Counted from the first letter of the stretch, positions 1-8,172 are shown. The stretch is DNA of 64,000 nucleotides from Dyadobacter sp. (GCF_017744695.1 NZ_JAGIAS010000009.1:1-64000); one strand, 5' to 3'. Notes: generated by a model from the sequence alone, not told the origin. Translations and numbers: made by a program.

Positions 1-130
1 ACCCTCGGTTATACGTGAAGCTGAATGATTTCCTACCCTTGGCTTGTTGCGCAGAGAGCGTCCCGATCAGTTTTGGCCCCGCCATGCCGATCCAATCTGC
101 ATAAACATAAATGTCCGTCCGGTCTGCCAT
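1..130 (-). CDS. hipA: HipA-family toxin kinase, N-terminal fragment (runs off window)
   Basis: The frame opens with ATG at 130 and stays open to the left edge, showing 43 codons. The visible product starts MADRTDIYVYADW and continues through an LIGTLSA segment, which resembles the N-terminal subdomain of HipA-type serine/threonine kinases that cause growth arrest and persistence. The start lies one base beyond the hipB stop codon, so translational coupling is likely. The kinase core and catalytic residues are outside the window, so the toxin cannot be judged intact. The call rests on the N-terminal sequence plus the hipB-like gene directly upstream. Confidence 0.75.
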   Translation of the reverse strand, partial: MADRTDIYVYADWIGMAGPKLIGTLSAQQAKGRKSFSFTYNRG

Positions 131-131
131 A

Positions 132-428
132 CTAAGACTTGCCAATCAGTTTCAAATCCTGCAATTTCCTTCCCAATTCATCGTCAGCAGCCAATTTGAG
201 AAAATCGTCTTGCAAGCCCAGAACGCGCAGAACATTGAAATATGCTCCTATCGACACGCTAGGGTTACCTTTCTCAATGTGGTACAATGTAGTGCGATCA
301 ATACCTGCCCGTTCAGATACCTGAATGGTCGTGAGTTTCCGCCGCTTGCGGGCTAACTTGATGTTTTCGCCCAATTGTTCCAGAATTTTCTGGAATCTGG
401 GTAGCACAACTTGCTTTTTGGTCTGCAT
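132..428 (-). CDS. hipB: HipB-like XRE-family antitoxin/repressor
   Basis: A 98-residue protein with a helix-turn-helix of the Cro/XRE type. It runs from about residue 15 (LGENIKLARKRRKLT), through the recognition-helix region (VSERAGIDRTTLYHIEKG), to LRVLGL near residue 70. That is the usual plan and length of HipB antitoxins, which bind HipA and repress the shared operon. An ATG also exists at 449, but it lies inside the predicted -7 promoter element, so the ATG at 428 (MQTKK) is chosen. The stop is followed one base later by the hipA start. Autoregulation is inferred from inverted repeats over the promoter. Confidence 0.8.
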   Translation of the reverse strand: MQTKKQVVLPRFQKILEQLGENIKLARKRRKLTTIQVSERAGIDRTTLYHIEKGNPSVSIGAYFNVLRVLGLQDDFLKLAADDELGRKLQDLKLIGKS

Positions 429-429
429 A

Positions 430-480
430 ATGTTGATTATTATAAACAAAAATATAAATAATGTTGAAAATAATCAACAT
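430..480 (-). promoter_or_regulatory. hipBA promoter with overlapping inverted-repeat operator
   Basis: On the minus strand a Bacteroidota-type promoter can be read: GTTG at 478-475, a 20-base spacer, and TATTTTTG at 454-447, placing transcription start near 440. ATGTTGATTAT at 430-440 and its exact reverse complement at 470-480 flank this promoter. A further ATGTTGA half-site lies at 461-467, forming a tighter repeat with TCAACAT at 474-480. The half-sites cover the -33 element and the start region, which is where an autorepressor such as HipB would act. Binding by HipB is inferred. Confidence 0.7.
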
Positions 481-814
481 CATTTATACCGTGCGCAGTC
501 GCGGCATCCCGGAGGATAATTTCGGGTGGCTGGCAAGCTGTTAGAAGTTCACTAAACATTATATTGCTTTTAACATAAAACTCTTCCACGATGACCCTTT
601 GGACAGAGTCGAAATCCCTTGACGAAATCATTAAATTACAGACAAAGGCTACAAATTAATAGGCGTTTCCTGACGCAATCCTTAGCGAAAAACGCCCTTT
701 TAGGGGGGCAGCAAAAAATAAATTATTCAAATCGCGATCGTTGGAGGAGCAGATGTTGTTGTCGAAAACGGAGCCAATCCTTTTTTTACCAACAATCATC
801 AAGAAACCTTCACC
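481..814. other. Gene-free stretch between hipBA and the DinB gene
   Basis: No convincing gene is seen here. A 63-codon minus-strand frame (440-631) covers the hipBA promoter and shows no family resemblance. From 722 to 814 the frame of the downstream DinB gene stays open and reads like a plausible peptide (IIQIAIVGGADVVVENG), but there is no ATG, GTG or TTG in that stretch and an in-frame stop sits at 719. It may be a decayed coding remnant or chance. Confidence 0.5.
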
Positions 815-1327
815 ATGAGTACACAGAACGAAACCACCACGCTCAAAAACAGTAAAGAATTATTTGTTAAAATGGTAGTCTCCAACTGGGAGCTGCAAAA
901 CCAGCGACTGAACGGCTGGCTGGCCCAATTGTCCGACGAGCGTTTGTTGGAGCCCGTTGCCGAAGGCAAAAACCGGGCAGTTTACCTGCTGGGCCATCTG
1001 ATAGCAGTCAATGACGGAATGATCTCATTACTAGGCCTGGGCGAACGTCTGTACCCGGAATTGGATGAGATTTTTGTTAAAAACCCTGACCGCACGTTTG
1101 ATGAAATCCCGACGGTAGCGGACCTGAAAACAAAATGGGCTAATCTGAATGCGGTATTGACCCGCTACTTCACCGAGCTCGATGCGGACGAATGGTTCGG
1201 CAAACACAATGCGGTTTCTCAGGAAAATTTCGCGCGCGAACCGCATCGGAATAAGCTTAATATATTGATTAACAGGACGAATCATGAAGCCTACCACCTC
1301 GGGCAGCTTATTTTTTTAAAAGCCTGA
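815..1327 (+). CDS. DinB-family four-helix protein
   Basis: A 170-residue cytoplasmic protein of the DinB/YfiT superfamily: four-helix bundles with a metal site made by three histidines. The candidate triad is His61 (in GHLIAVND) and His157 and His161 (in NHEAYHLGQL), the usual spacing of these proteins. Members include thiol-dependent transferases and many stress-induced proteins of unknown reaction, so no substrate is assigned. The start is the first ATG after an open but start-less stretch. A second DinB-superfamily gene lies at 8935 but the two are not close copies. Confidence 0.8.
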   Translation: MSTQNETTTLKNSKELFVKMVVSNWELQNQRLNGWLAQLSDERLLEPVAEGKNRAVYLLGHLIAVNDGMISLLGLGERLYPELDEIFVKNPDRTFDEIPTVADLKTKWANLNAVLTRYFTELDADEWFGKHNAVSQENFAREPHRNKLNILINRTNHEAYHLGQLIFLKA

Positions 1328-1415
1328 CATCGCTTTAAGATTGTTGTAAAAGTCAGGGAATTTGTAATATTTTACAGATTATTCACCACTCCATAAACCT
1401 TCATCACTCACCACC

Positions 1416-1907
1416 ATGGCTGTATACAACCTATCATTAAATGGTAAAAAGGTGAAAGTCGATGTGGAACCCGATATGCCTTTGCTATGGGTGATACGCG
1501 ACTTTGCCGATCTGAAAGGGACCAAATTCGGGTGCGGAATGGCGCTATGCGGCGCTTGCACGATCCACCTGAACGGTCAGCCGACACGGGCATGCCAGAC
1601 ACCGGTTTCGAGTGTCGGGAAAAACGATAAAATCACGACGATCGAAGGTATCGGCGAAGGCAAGATGAGCATTATCCAGAAAGCCTGGATAGAGGAGCAG
1701 GTCCCGCAATGTGGTTATTGCCAGTCGGGACAGATCATGTCGGCCGCAGCGTTGCTGAAATCCAACCCATCACCGACCGACGCGGACATAGACGCGGCTA
1801 TGAGCGGCAACTTGTGCCGCTGCGGCACTTACGACAGGATCCGAAAGGCGATTCACCGCGCCTCGGATGAAATGAAAGTAGCCGGGAAAGGGATCGGTCA
1901 GCGTTAA
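1416..1907 (+). CDS. Molybdenum hydroxylase small subunit, two [2Fe-2S] clusters (IorA-like)
   Basis: A 163-residue electron-transfer subunit of the xanthine dehydrogenase/isoquinoline 1-oxidoreductase family. Cys40, Cys45, Cys48 and Cys60 form the plant-ferredoxin-type cluster. Cys99, Cys102, Cys134 and Cys136 (CGYC and CRCG) form the second, alpha-helical cluster. Length and order match two-subunit enzymes that lack the FAD subunit. The partner large subunit starts 32 bases downstream, so an operon is clear. The small subunit has no signal peptide and would be co-exported with its Tat-dependent partner. The substrate cannot be told from sequence; aldehydes or N-heterocycles are typical for the family. 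Confidence 0.9.
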   Translation: MAVYNLSLNGKKVKVDVEPDMPLLWVIRDFADLKGTKFGCGMALCGACTIHLNGQPTRACQTPVSSVGKNDKITTIEGIGEGKMSIIQKAWIEEQVPQCGYCQSGQIMSAAALLKSNPSPTDADIDAAMSGNLCRCGTYDRIRKAIHRASDEMKVAGKGIGQR

Positions 1908-1939
1908 TGCAAGTTCATCAACCTTAGCCACAGAAAACA

Positions 1940-4102
1940 TTGGAAAATATACAAACATCGCGGCGCGACTTCCTGAAAGCCGCCGGATTTACATCGATCG
2001 GACTGGCCGTAGGCATTTCGGGCTTTACCAGGGATGCTTCCCTGAAAAAGATCGCCCCGGCGGTATTGAAGCTGGAAATCAATCCATTCATTATTATCGA
2101 TACCACCGGAAATATCACGTTGGTGAATCCGCGCCCGGATATGGGCCAGGGCTCGACGCAGGCCGTGCCGTCGCTATTAGCCGAAGAGCTGGAAGTGAGC
2201 CTGGAAAAGGTGCTCATTGTACAAAGCGACGGTAAAGGCAAATATGGTAGCCAGACCTCCGGTGGCAGCAGCTCGGTGCGCGAGCTGTGGATGCCGATCC
2301 GTAAAGCCGGTGCAGCAGCGCGGGAAATGCTGACGACCACCGCAGCCAAAAGGTGGAACCTGCCCGCTGCGGAATGTGTAGCCGAAGACGGTAAAATATG
2401 GCATAAGGCTAGCGGAAAGAGTCTCTCTTACGGAGAGCTGGCAGATGATGCCTCGAAGCTGGAAATCCCCAAAGAGCCCAAGCTGAAAGAACCGAAGGAT
2501 TTCAAGATCATCGGAAAGTATAACAAGCGTCTCGATGTACCCGAGCGGGTGACAGGAAAGGCTGTTTATGGCCTTGATGTGGACGTGCCGGGTATGGTGT
2601 ACGCCGCCATCGTGCATTCGCCGATGATCCATGGCAAAGTTGCCTCGATCGACGATTCGGATGCGAAAAAGGTGAAAGGCGTTTTGCAGGTAATGAAAAC
2701 CGAGCGGACCATGCCGCACCGTACCTCGGAAGCCGTAGCCGTTGTGGCTACCAACTGGTGGGCCGCATTGAAAGGCAAGCGGGCGCTGAAAGTCAATTGG
2801 GATAATGGTAATTATGCCAAAACGGTGGATACTGCCAGCTATTTCGCCGCGACTTATGAGGCCGCCCAAAAGGAAGGCGTGAATTTTGAAGAGAAGGGTG
2901 ATTTTGCAGCCAAATATGCTACCGCGAAGGACAAGCTTGAATCTCACTATGAAACGCCATTTCTCGCGCATGCGCCTATCGAGCCCGAGAACGCGGTCGT
3001 ACATGTGAAGGATGACGGCTCGGTGGAGATATGGGCGCCGATTCAAGGGCCGGACTGGGCATTGAGAGATGTTTGCGGGTATTTGAAAGTGAAACCCGAA
3101 CAGGTGAAAATCAATGTGACGTTGCTGGGTGGTGCATTTGGCCGCAAGGCTTACCATGACTTTCTGCTCGAAGCATGCCACATTTCAAAAGAGCTGAAAA
3201 AGCCCGTCAAAGTAATCTGGACCAGGGAAGACGACATTACCCAGGGACCGTATCGCCCCGGGATGCTGAGCCACATGCAGGGATTTGTAGAAGATGGCAA
3301 GATCACGGGTTTCCATCACCATGCAATCGGGGAGTCCATCGTAGGACAGGTTTTTAAAGGACTGAAAGACGACGAGGCTGATCCGTGGCTGAGCGAGGAA
3401 ATCAGTACAGGGAACAACAAATACCAGTTTGCAACAGCTTCGAAAGTGAGCTGGACGAATGTGAAAACCGACATTCCCGTGGTTTGGTGGCGGTCGGTGT
3501 ATGCTTCCAACTTCGGCTGGGGGCAGGAATGCTTTGTGGATGAACTGGCGCATCTGGCCAAAAAAGATCCGTTAAAAGCACGTCTTGAAATCCTGCCGGA
3601 CGAGCGCTTCAAAAAGGTGCTCGAAACGCTGGCGGAAAAAGCCAATTGGAATGAGAAGCTTCCCGAAGGCAGCGGCAAGGGAATTGCGGTCTTCAAATCA
3701 TTCGGAAGCATTTCGGCCTGCTGCATTACAGTTTCCAAAAAGGACAGCGGGGTTAAAATCGATAAGGTCGTGTCTGTGATCGATTGCGGCTATTATGTAA
3801 ACCCGGACAACGTAAAGGCGCAGACAGAGGGAAATATCGTGATGGGGATCACTGCCGCGATCAAGGATGGAATCACATTCACCAACGGCATTTGTGACCA
3901 GACCAACTATCACCAGTTCAATGTCATGCGGATGAACGAGGCGCCTCCTATGGAAATCCATATTGTTGACAGCGGGGCCGTTCCGGGCGGGGTAGGAGAA
4001 CCTGGCCTGCCACCGATCGCTCCCGCGCTGGGTAATGCGATATTCGCAGCCACCGGCAAGCGACTTCGGAAACTGCCTTTTGACATTACTAATATTGCCT
4101 GA
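1940..4102 (+). CDS. Molybdopterin-binding subunit of aldehyde/isoquinoline oxidoreductase (IorB-like)
   Basis: A 720-residue catalytic subunit of the xanthine dehydrogenase family. It begins with a twin-arginine signal (TSRRDFLKAAGF, residues about 6-17), so the folded enzyme is exported. The a/b hammerhead segment (residues about 190-300) is followed by Moco-binding segments including LLGGAFGRKAYHDF. Near the C-terminus GGVGEPG carries the conserved catalytic glutamate, about Glu687. The start codon is TTG at 1940; no better in-frame ATG precedes the Tat motif. It pairs with the 2Fe-2S subunit upstream. No third (cytochrome c) gene is adjacent, so the electron acceptor is unknown. Confidence 0.88.
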   Translation: MENIQTSRRDFLKAAGFTSIGLAVGISGFTRDASLKKIAPAVLKLEINPFIIIDTTGNITLVNPRPDMGQGSTQAVPSLLAEELEVSLEKVLIVQSDGKGKYGSQTSGGSSSVRELWMPIRKAGAAAREMLTTTAAKRWNLPAAECVAEDGKIWHKASGKSLSYGELADDASKLEIPKEPKLKEPKDFKIIGKYNKRLDVPERVTGKAVYGLDVDVPGMVYAAIVHSPMIHGKVASIDDSDAKKVKGVLQVMKTERTMPHRTSEAVAVVATNWWAALKGKRALKVNWDNGNYAKTVDTASYFAATYEAAQKEGVNFEEKGDFAAKYATAKDKLESHYETPFLAHAPIEPENAVVHVKDDGSVEIWAPIQGPDWALRDVCGYLKVKPEQVKINVTLLGGAFGRKAYHDFLLEACHISKELKKPVKVIWTREDDITQGPYRPGMLSHMQGFVEDGKITGFHHHAIGESIVGQVFKGLKDDEADPWLSEEISTGNNKYQFATASKVSWTNVKTDIPVVWWRSVYASNFGWGQECFVDELAHLAKKDPLKARLEILPDERFKKVLETLAEKANWNEKLPEGSGKGIAVFKSFGSISACCITVSKKDSGVKIDKVVSVIDCGYYVNPDNVKAQTEGNIVMGITAAIKDGITFTNGICDQTNYHQFNVMRMNEAPPMEIHIVDSGAVPGGVGEPGLPPIAPALGNAIFAATGKRLRKLPFDITNIA

Positions 4103-4106
4103 TAAA

Positions 4107-4466
4107 ATGGCCTATGATGAACGGGTAGCCAATCGCATTCGCGAGGCTCTGGTTAATCAGCCCTTGGTGGAGGAGAAATCCCTCTTCCAGGGGCTGGCTT
4201 TTATGGTCGATGATAAGATGTGCATCTGTGTCCGCAACGATGTGCTGTTATGCCGCATCGGGCCCGACGAATATGATGCGGCGCTGGAAATGAATGGCGT
4301 GGAGCCGATGATCCACAACGGGCGGTCGATGAAGGGTTATGTATTTGTAAATCCGGAAGGATATGCCTCCCGGGAAGCCTTTGAGTCATGGGTGGCCAGG
4401 TGCCTTAGCTTCAATAAGGTTGCCAAGTCATCCAAAAAGAAAAGTAATGGAGGAACTGTTGGTTAA
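4107..4466 (+). CDS. TfoX N-terminal-domain protein
   Basis: A 119-residue protein made almost entirely of the TfoX_N fold: an N-terminal helix (MAYDERVANRIREAL), then strands around GLAFMVDDKMCICV, and the typical MKGYVFVNPEG segment near residue 75. The C-terminal TfoX helical domain is absent, as in many stand-alone members of unknown role; the competence link of TfoX should not be transferred. The frame extends upstream to 4035, but that part overlaps the molybdenum subunit gene, so the ATG at 4107, four bases after its stop, is preferred. It overlaps the next gene by 20 bases, suggesting coupled translation. Confidence 0.8.
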   Translation: MAYDERVANRIREALVNQPLVEEKSLFQGLAFMVDDKMCICVRNDVLLCRIGPDEYDAALEMNGVEPMIHNGRSMKGYVFVNPEGYASREAFESWVARCLSFNKVAKSSKKKSNGGTVG

Positions 4467-4935
4467 CCAGAAATATCAGCTGGAAAAATTTCCCGGAAAG
4501 GGAGGCTGGACATACGTGGTCCTGTCCGAAATCCCGCAGAATATCAAACGGAAGTTCGGGATGGTGAAGGTTAAAGGGCGCATTGATGATTATGAATTGA
4601 TGGGCTACAATCTGATGCCTATGGGAACGGGCCAGCTGTTCCTGCCCGTGAAAGCGGAAATCCGCAAGCGAATCCGCAAAAAGGAAGGTGATTGGGTAAC
4701 GGTAGAGCTCTATGCCGACAATTCGGCATTAGTTATCCCGGAAGAACTGATCGATTGCCTTAAAGATGAGCCCAAAGCCTATACCAACTTCATGAAACTC
4801 GGCGAAGGTGCTCAAAAAGAATACCGCGACTGGGTTTATTCTGCCAAAAAGGACGAAACGAAAGTAGCCCGTATCGCCAAAATGATCGATATGCTATTGC
4901 AGGGAAAGCGGCTGACGGGCGATCAGCCGATTTGA
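4447..4935 (+). CDS. YdeI/OmpD-associated family protein (DUF1905 plus OmdA-like helix domain)
   Basis: A 162-residue protein with an N-terminal DUF1905 beta-barrel-like domain (WTYVVLSEIPQ through VTVELYADNS) and a C-terminal helical YdeI/OmpD-associated domain (about residues 90-155, ending KMIDMLLQGKR). Relatives are linked to bacteriocin or antimicrobial-peptide tolerance in some bacteria, but the mechanism is unclear. The start at 4447 is chosen because it begins the conserved domain and lies inside the end of the TfoX_N gene, a common coupling pattern. The gene ends 11 bases before a strong terminator. Confidence 0.78.
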   Translation: MEELLVNQKYQLEKFPGKGGWTYVVLSEIPQNIKRKFGMVKVKGRIDDYELMGYNLMPMGTGQLFLPVKAEIRKRIRKKEGDWVTVELYADNSALVIPEELIDCLKDEPKAYTNFMKLGEGAQKEYRDWVYSAKKDETKVARIAKMIDMLLQGKRLTGDQPI

Positions 4936-4945
4936 ATTAATGTTT

Positions 4946-4990
4946 CCAATAAAAAGTCCCTACCGAATTGCGATAGGGATTTTTTATTGG
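4946..4990. terminator. Bidirectional terminator between convergent genes
   Basis: A long inverted repeat, arms 4946-4965 and 4971-4990, with a five-base loop. The arms pair CCAATAAAAA with TTTTTATTGG and TCCCTA with TAGGGA. Runs of A and T flank the stem on both strands, so it can end transcription of the plus-strand YdeI gene and of the minus-strand haloperoxidase unit when read from the other side. Confidence 0.85.
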
Positions 4991-5004
4991 AAGCATGCCA
5001 ATCC

Positions 5005-6567
5005 TTACTCCGCGCCGTCCGTCTTAGCCCGTTGAACGGCATAGCCGCCGATCTTGTGGCCGGATGACAGGCCGACTTCGCAGTCGAAGCGGTAGTGGAT
5101 CATACCGTAAATGCGGGACACCGATGCTTCGGACGCCATGTCGTCGACCTCCTTCTTTTTATCAGGGAAAATGTGCGCTAACACCTCGGCTGCGGCTCCC
5201 GAGAATGTAGAGTGGCCCGATGTGTAGGACGGGAAGTTAGGCAACCCGACAGAGGTTTTGATCTTGCTGCTCATCTGGTTCGGGCGTGGATAATAGTACC
5301 AGTACTTCACGTCCCAGCAGCAGATTCCCGCATCCTGCATGGTGGTGCCCAGCAGGGCAAGTGTACGAGCGGTGCGCACCTCGCTGTATTTGTTTTCGTG
5401 GCATAATTCGGCGCCCTTCCTGTGCCAGTGGCCCGGAGGGGTGTAGCTTCCAACGCCATCGGACCAGAAGCTGGCGATACGTGCTTGCTCGCGCGTCTGA
5501 TTTTTAGCGATGTTGAGCAATTCGTCGAGATCCTTTTGGTATGCAGGGCTACCGATGGTTGGCGGCGCCTCGGGACGGAGCGCTACTACCGTTGCCGAAT
5601 CGAAATTCCAGGGCTTTACGAGGCCGTAGGTCGGCAGCATAGGCGGACGTGGGGGGAACTCCTGGCTTACCCACGGCTCGGTAACACCGATTTTCCGTGC
5701 GTTCGCGATCATGGAGGCTGTTTGCGCCTGGTTGTTGGCGCCGCTCATTTTGTCGGTTTTAGCGCGTGCCATGATTTTGGCGCCTACCGCTTTGCCCAGC
5801 TCGGATCCGGCCAGGATATCACTTTCGACGTTCATTCCTGCCGATATTCTGCTTTGTTTGTGCTCGGCCAGTTTGGCTTCCAGGAAAGGTACTTCGCCAG
5901 GGAACATTGCTTTGAGGATCACGCAGGAAACCTCGGCAACGACTGCGTCTTCTGATGGGTAAGACGGAAGATCGCTCACAGGTAGCAGCGTTTTGATCGA
6001 AGTATCGTTCTTGGAAGGGGCTTTACGGTTGTATTTGAATTTGTAGTTCCACGCGGCTACCAGCGCGTCATACTGCGCTACACTCAGGTAGGCAAGGGCG
6101 CGTGCTGTGTAGGGCGGGTTGGCAAACGGGAATTTTGGATCTTCCAATGGTTTGCTCGCGTCGGGTACCGGGTACTTGCCATCCGCATTTGAAGCCGGCG
6201 GGCTGTTGTAGCGTGCAGCTAATTCGCGTGCTATTTCGTTCCACCGGTATACTGCGCCTGCTCCCCAATAATTGATTTGCTCGCGTTGCTGCGGAGTAAC
6301 GGCGTCAGTTGCGGTTTTCAGCTTTTGAAGTTCAGCTTTATATTCAGCGGAAGCCGCTTCCTTGGGTTCTGCAACAGCGATGTCGCCAGACGAAGCTAGT
6401 ACGTAAGGTTTCCAGGTACCGGCTTTTTCGTCCAGGCTGGAAGGAGTGTTGATGCCCGCAGTGGGTTCATCGACGGTCTTGGAGCAGGACCATAGCATCA
6501 TCACCGCCATAGCCGGTAGGGCAAAGCGAGTGATGGATTGCCTAAGAGAGATATAGTTGATTTTCAT
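5005..6567 (-). CDS. Vanadium-dependent haloperoxidase/PAP2-superfamily lipoprotein
   Basis: A 520-residue secreted protein with a lipoprotein signal (MAVMMLWSCSKT, Cys near residue 29). The three PAP2/haloperoxidase motifs are complete: Lys421 and Arg428 (KYWYYYPR), Ser450-Gly451-His452 (PSYTSGH) and Arg485 with His491 (SRIYGMIH, then YRFD). Lys-to-Arg spacing of 7 and Arg-to-His spacing of 6 match the vanadate/phosphate pocket of vanadium chloroperoxidase. Acid phosphatases of the same fold use the same residues, so haloperoxidase activity is not proven. Many Bacteroidota carry such lipoproteins. It is the second gene of a pair with an outer-membrane protein 17 bases upstream. Confidence 0.85.
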   Translation of the reverse strand: MKINYISLRQSITRFALPAMAVMMLWSCSKTVDEPTAGINTPSSLDEKAGTWKPYVLASSGDIAVAEPKEAASAEYKAELQKLKTATDAVTPQQREQINYWGAGAVYRWNEIARELAARYNSPPASNADGKYPVPDASKPLEDPKFPFANPPYTARALAYLSVAQYDALVAAWNYKFKYNRKAPSKNDTSIKTLLPVSDLPSYPSEDAVVAEVSCVILKAMFPGEVPFLEAKLAEHKQSRISAGMNVESDILAGSELGKAVGAKIMARAKTDKMSGANNQAQTASMIANARKIGVTEPWVSQEFPPRPPMLPTYGLVKPWNFDSATVVALRPEAPPTIGSPAYQKDLDELLNIAKNQTREQARIASFWSDGVGSYTPPGHWHRKGAELCHENKYSEVRTARTLALLGTTMQDAGICCWDVKYWYYYPRPNQMSSKIKTSVGLPNFPSYTSGHSTFSGAAAEVLAHIFPDKKKEVDDMASEASVSRIYGMIHYRFDCEVGLSSGHKIGGYAVQRAKTDGAE

Positions 6568-6584
6568 CGTTTCAGTCTGGAATG

Positions 6585-7511
6585 TTAGTTTTTAGCTTCT
6601 TTGAGGTAGCGGAACTGGTAAAGCACGCCTACGGAAAAGGCGGTGCTTTGCCCCATATTCTGCCCCGAGATCACATGCGACGCGCGCGCATTCACGCCAA
6701 TATTTTTAGGCTGGAATTTGGCATATAACCCTACCAAAGTCGCCTTCATATTGTTGCTCGGGAAAGGCATGTCATTACGGCGGATGTTATCGCCGCCATC
6801 ACATGCGCCGTATTCGATAAAACCTTCGGCCTGGATGGATTTTTTTAGATAACCGAGTCTTGCCGAAGCGTCGTATGCATTGGGGACGGATACCTTGTTG
6901 GTGTTATACAGCTTGCCGTCGGCCTGATAAGAATCGCGGTCGATGGTAATTTTGCTTCTGAAAATATAGGAGCCCGAGGCGGTCAGGTAAATGCCGCTGC
7001 TATGCCGGTAACTGGCCAGCAACCGTGCAGTGGCTGTTTTGCATTGCAGACCGATTGACATCGGCAGAAAGTCGGGGATGTAGTTGGATGCGGGAATCGA
7101 TGCGCCTCCGATGGCGTGCAGCGAGAATCCCGATTTGTTCAGGAGGCGGTATTTCAACCAGAGGGAGGCATCCTGTACGCCCTTCTGCCACCTGAGGTTA
7201 CCCGCGCTGGCTTGTGTCCATACGTAAGGCAATGCCACGATGGCATTGAGGTCTTTCGTAATACCGACTGCCAGCATCGGCATGATGCTTTGTGTCGTAT
7301 GCGTACCGATATTGAGGTTTTCACGCTTCAAAGTGTTTTCCCAATATTGGTCCCACGAGCTGTGCGTGTAGGATACGGCCAGACAGGCCGTTTTCTTGCC
7401 CATATAAATAGCGTCATTGGGCATCTGCGCGTAGGCGGAGGATATCGAGCCGGCGATCGTCAGCAATATGCCGAGCAGACGCAGCCCTTTTTGATGTAAA
7501 GAACTTATCAT
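6585..7511 (-). CDS. Outer-membrane beta-barrel protein, transporter/porin-like
   Basis: A 308-residue protein with a signal peptide (cleavage near AYAQ, residue 29) and many alternating amphipathic strands rich in aromatic residues, ending with an aromatic-rich segment (FSVGVLYQFRYLKEAKN). This suggests an outer-membrane barrel of the loosely defined phenol-degradation/transporter type. No catalytic motif is seen. It lies directly upstream of the haloperoxidase-like lipoprotein in the same orientation with a 17-base gap, so both probably act together at the outer membrane, the barrel perhaps serving as anchor or channel. That role is inference from position only. Confidence 0.6.
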   Translation of the reverse strand: MISSLHQKGLRLLGILLTIAGSISSAYAQMPNDAIYMGKKTACLAVSYTHSSWDQYWENTLKRENLNIGTHTTQSIMPMLAVGITKDLNAIVALPYVWTQASAGNLRWQKGVQDASLWLKYRLLNKSGFSLHAIGGASIPASNYIPDFLPMSIGLQCKTATARLLASYRHSSGIYLTASGSYIFRSKITIDRDSYQADGKLYNTNKVSVPNAYDASARLGYLKKSIQAEGFIEYGACDGGDNIRRNDMPFPSNNMKATLVGLYAKFQPKNIGVNARASHVISGQNMGQSTAFSVGVLYQFRYLKEAKN

Positions 7512-7572
7512 AGATCAGAAATTAATATGATGGCGCACACCTGAATGGTGCAAATAGTGTAGCATAACACCT

Positions 7573-7591
7573 ACGGTTCAGCATGTCTGAA
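7573..7591. repeat. Short perfect hairpin GGTTCAG-CATGT-CTGAACC
   Basis: Seven-base arms with a five-base loop, between the start of the outer-membrane protein gene and the end of the next minus-strand gene. No T-run follows on either strand, so it is not a clear intrinsic terminator. It may be a transcript-end or regulatory hairpin. Confidence 0.4.
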
Positions 7592-7620
7592 CCTAGTGCG
7601 TCATGATTTTAAAGAGCATG

Positions 7621-8172
7621 TCAGCAATGTTCGGGCGGGGGAGATGCCAGCGAGGTTGGGTATGAGGGGTAATGCGGCGCAACATAATGCGTATGGGCCG
7701 ATAAACGAAGTTCTTGCGCGATGGCCTCGGAATGAGCCGGGAACTGCTGCGTATTGGGAATATAAATTTTCCAAAGGTTGCCGAGCAACTCCACGGCTTT
7801 GCCGTACGGACTCTGGGGAAAGTCGGCCTGGGGATCATTCAGTACCTGGATCGCATTGGCCAGTTCAAAAAAGTGGTCGCGGGCTGCTTCATTGGATTGC
7901 AGCGTCACGTAAAGCGTATCGTTCTCGTGTACGACATGGGTGGGGTTGTAAAACTGCCCGTCCTGGCGAACCAGCCCTTCTATGTTTTCAGTGATTTCCA
8001 GATCGCCGGAATAGGGTAGCGACGGAAGGTACATTTTCCTGACCAGCGAGCGGCCCGCTTCGCCGGCAGTAGCGATCTGGTAGTCCTTTTCAAAGTAAAG
8101 AACAGCGAAGCTTAGCCCAAACATGTTGTAGAGCAGCAATATCAGTAACCCTATCGACGCCAGTCTTCTCAA
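7621..8172 (-). CDS. Membrane-anchored protein of unknown function
   Basis: A 183-residue protein not recognised as any family. Residues about 5-26 (ASIGLLILLLYNMFGLSFAV) form one hydrophobic segment, either signal anchor or uncleaved leader. The rest is soluble and probably periplasmic, with a VVHENDTLYVTL strand pair in the middle. The last 25 residues are rich in His, Pro and Tyr and end PPPEHC, which could bind a metal, but this is speculation. It has its own apparent promoter and lies upstream of the barrel/haloperoxidase pair in the same orientation, 109 bases away. Confidence 0.6.
   Translation of the reverse strand: MRRLASIGLLILLLYNMFGLSFAVLYFEKDYQIATAGEAGRSLVRKMYLPSLPYSGDLEITENIEGLVRQDGQFYNPTHVVHENDTLYVTLQSNEAARDHFFELANAIQVLNDPQADFPQSPYGKAVELLGNLWKIYIPNTQQFPAHSEAIAQELRLSAHTHYVAPHYPSYPTSLASPPPEHC

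Noticed and set aside
440..631. 63-codon minus-strand frame upstream of hipB
   Set aside because: It covers the hipBA promoter and operator, has no family resemblance and no sensible start context.
619..855. 78-codon plus-strand frame before the DinB gene
   Set aside because: Basic, Gln/Arg-rich composition without pattern; overlaps the DinB start in another frame.
2177..3181. 334-codon minus-strand frame opposite the molybdenum subunit gene
   Set aside because: It mirrors a well-supported gene; His/Phe-rich composition is typical of an antisense reading of GC-rich codons.
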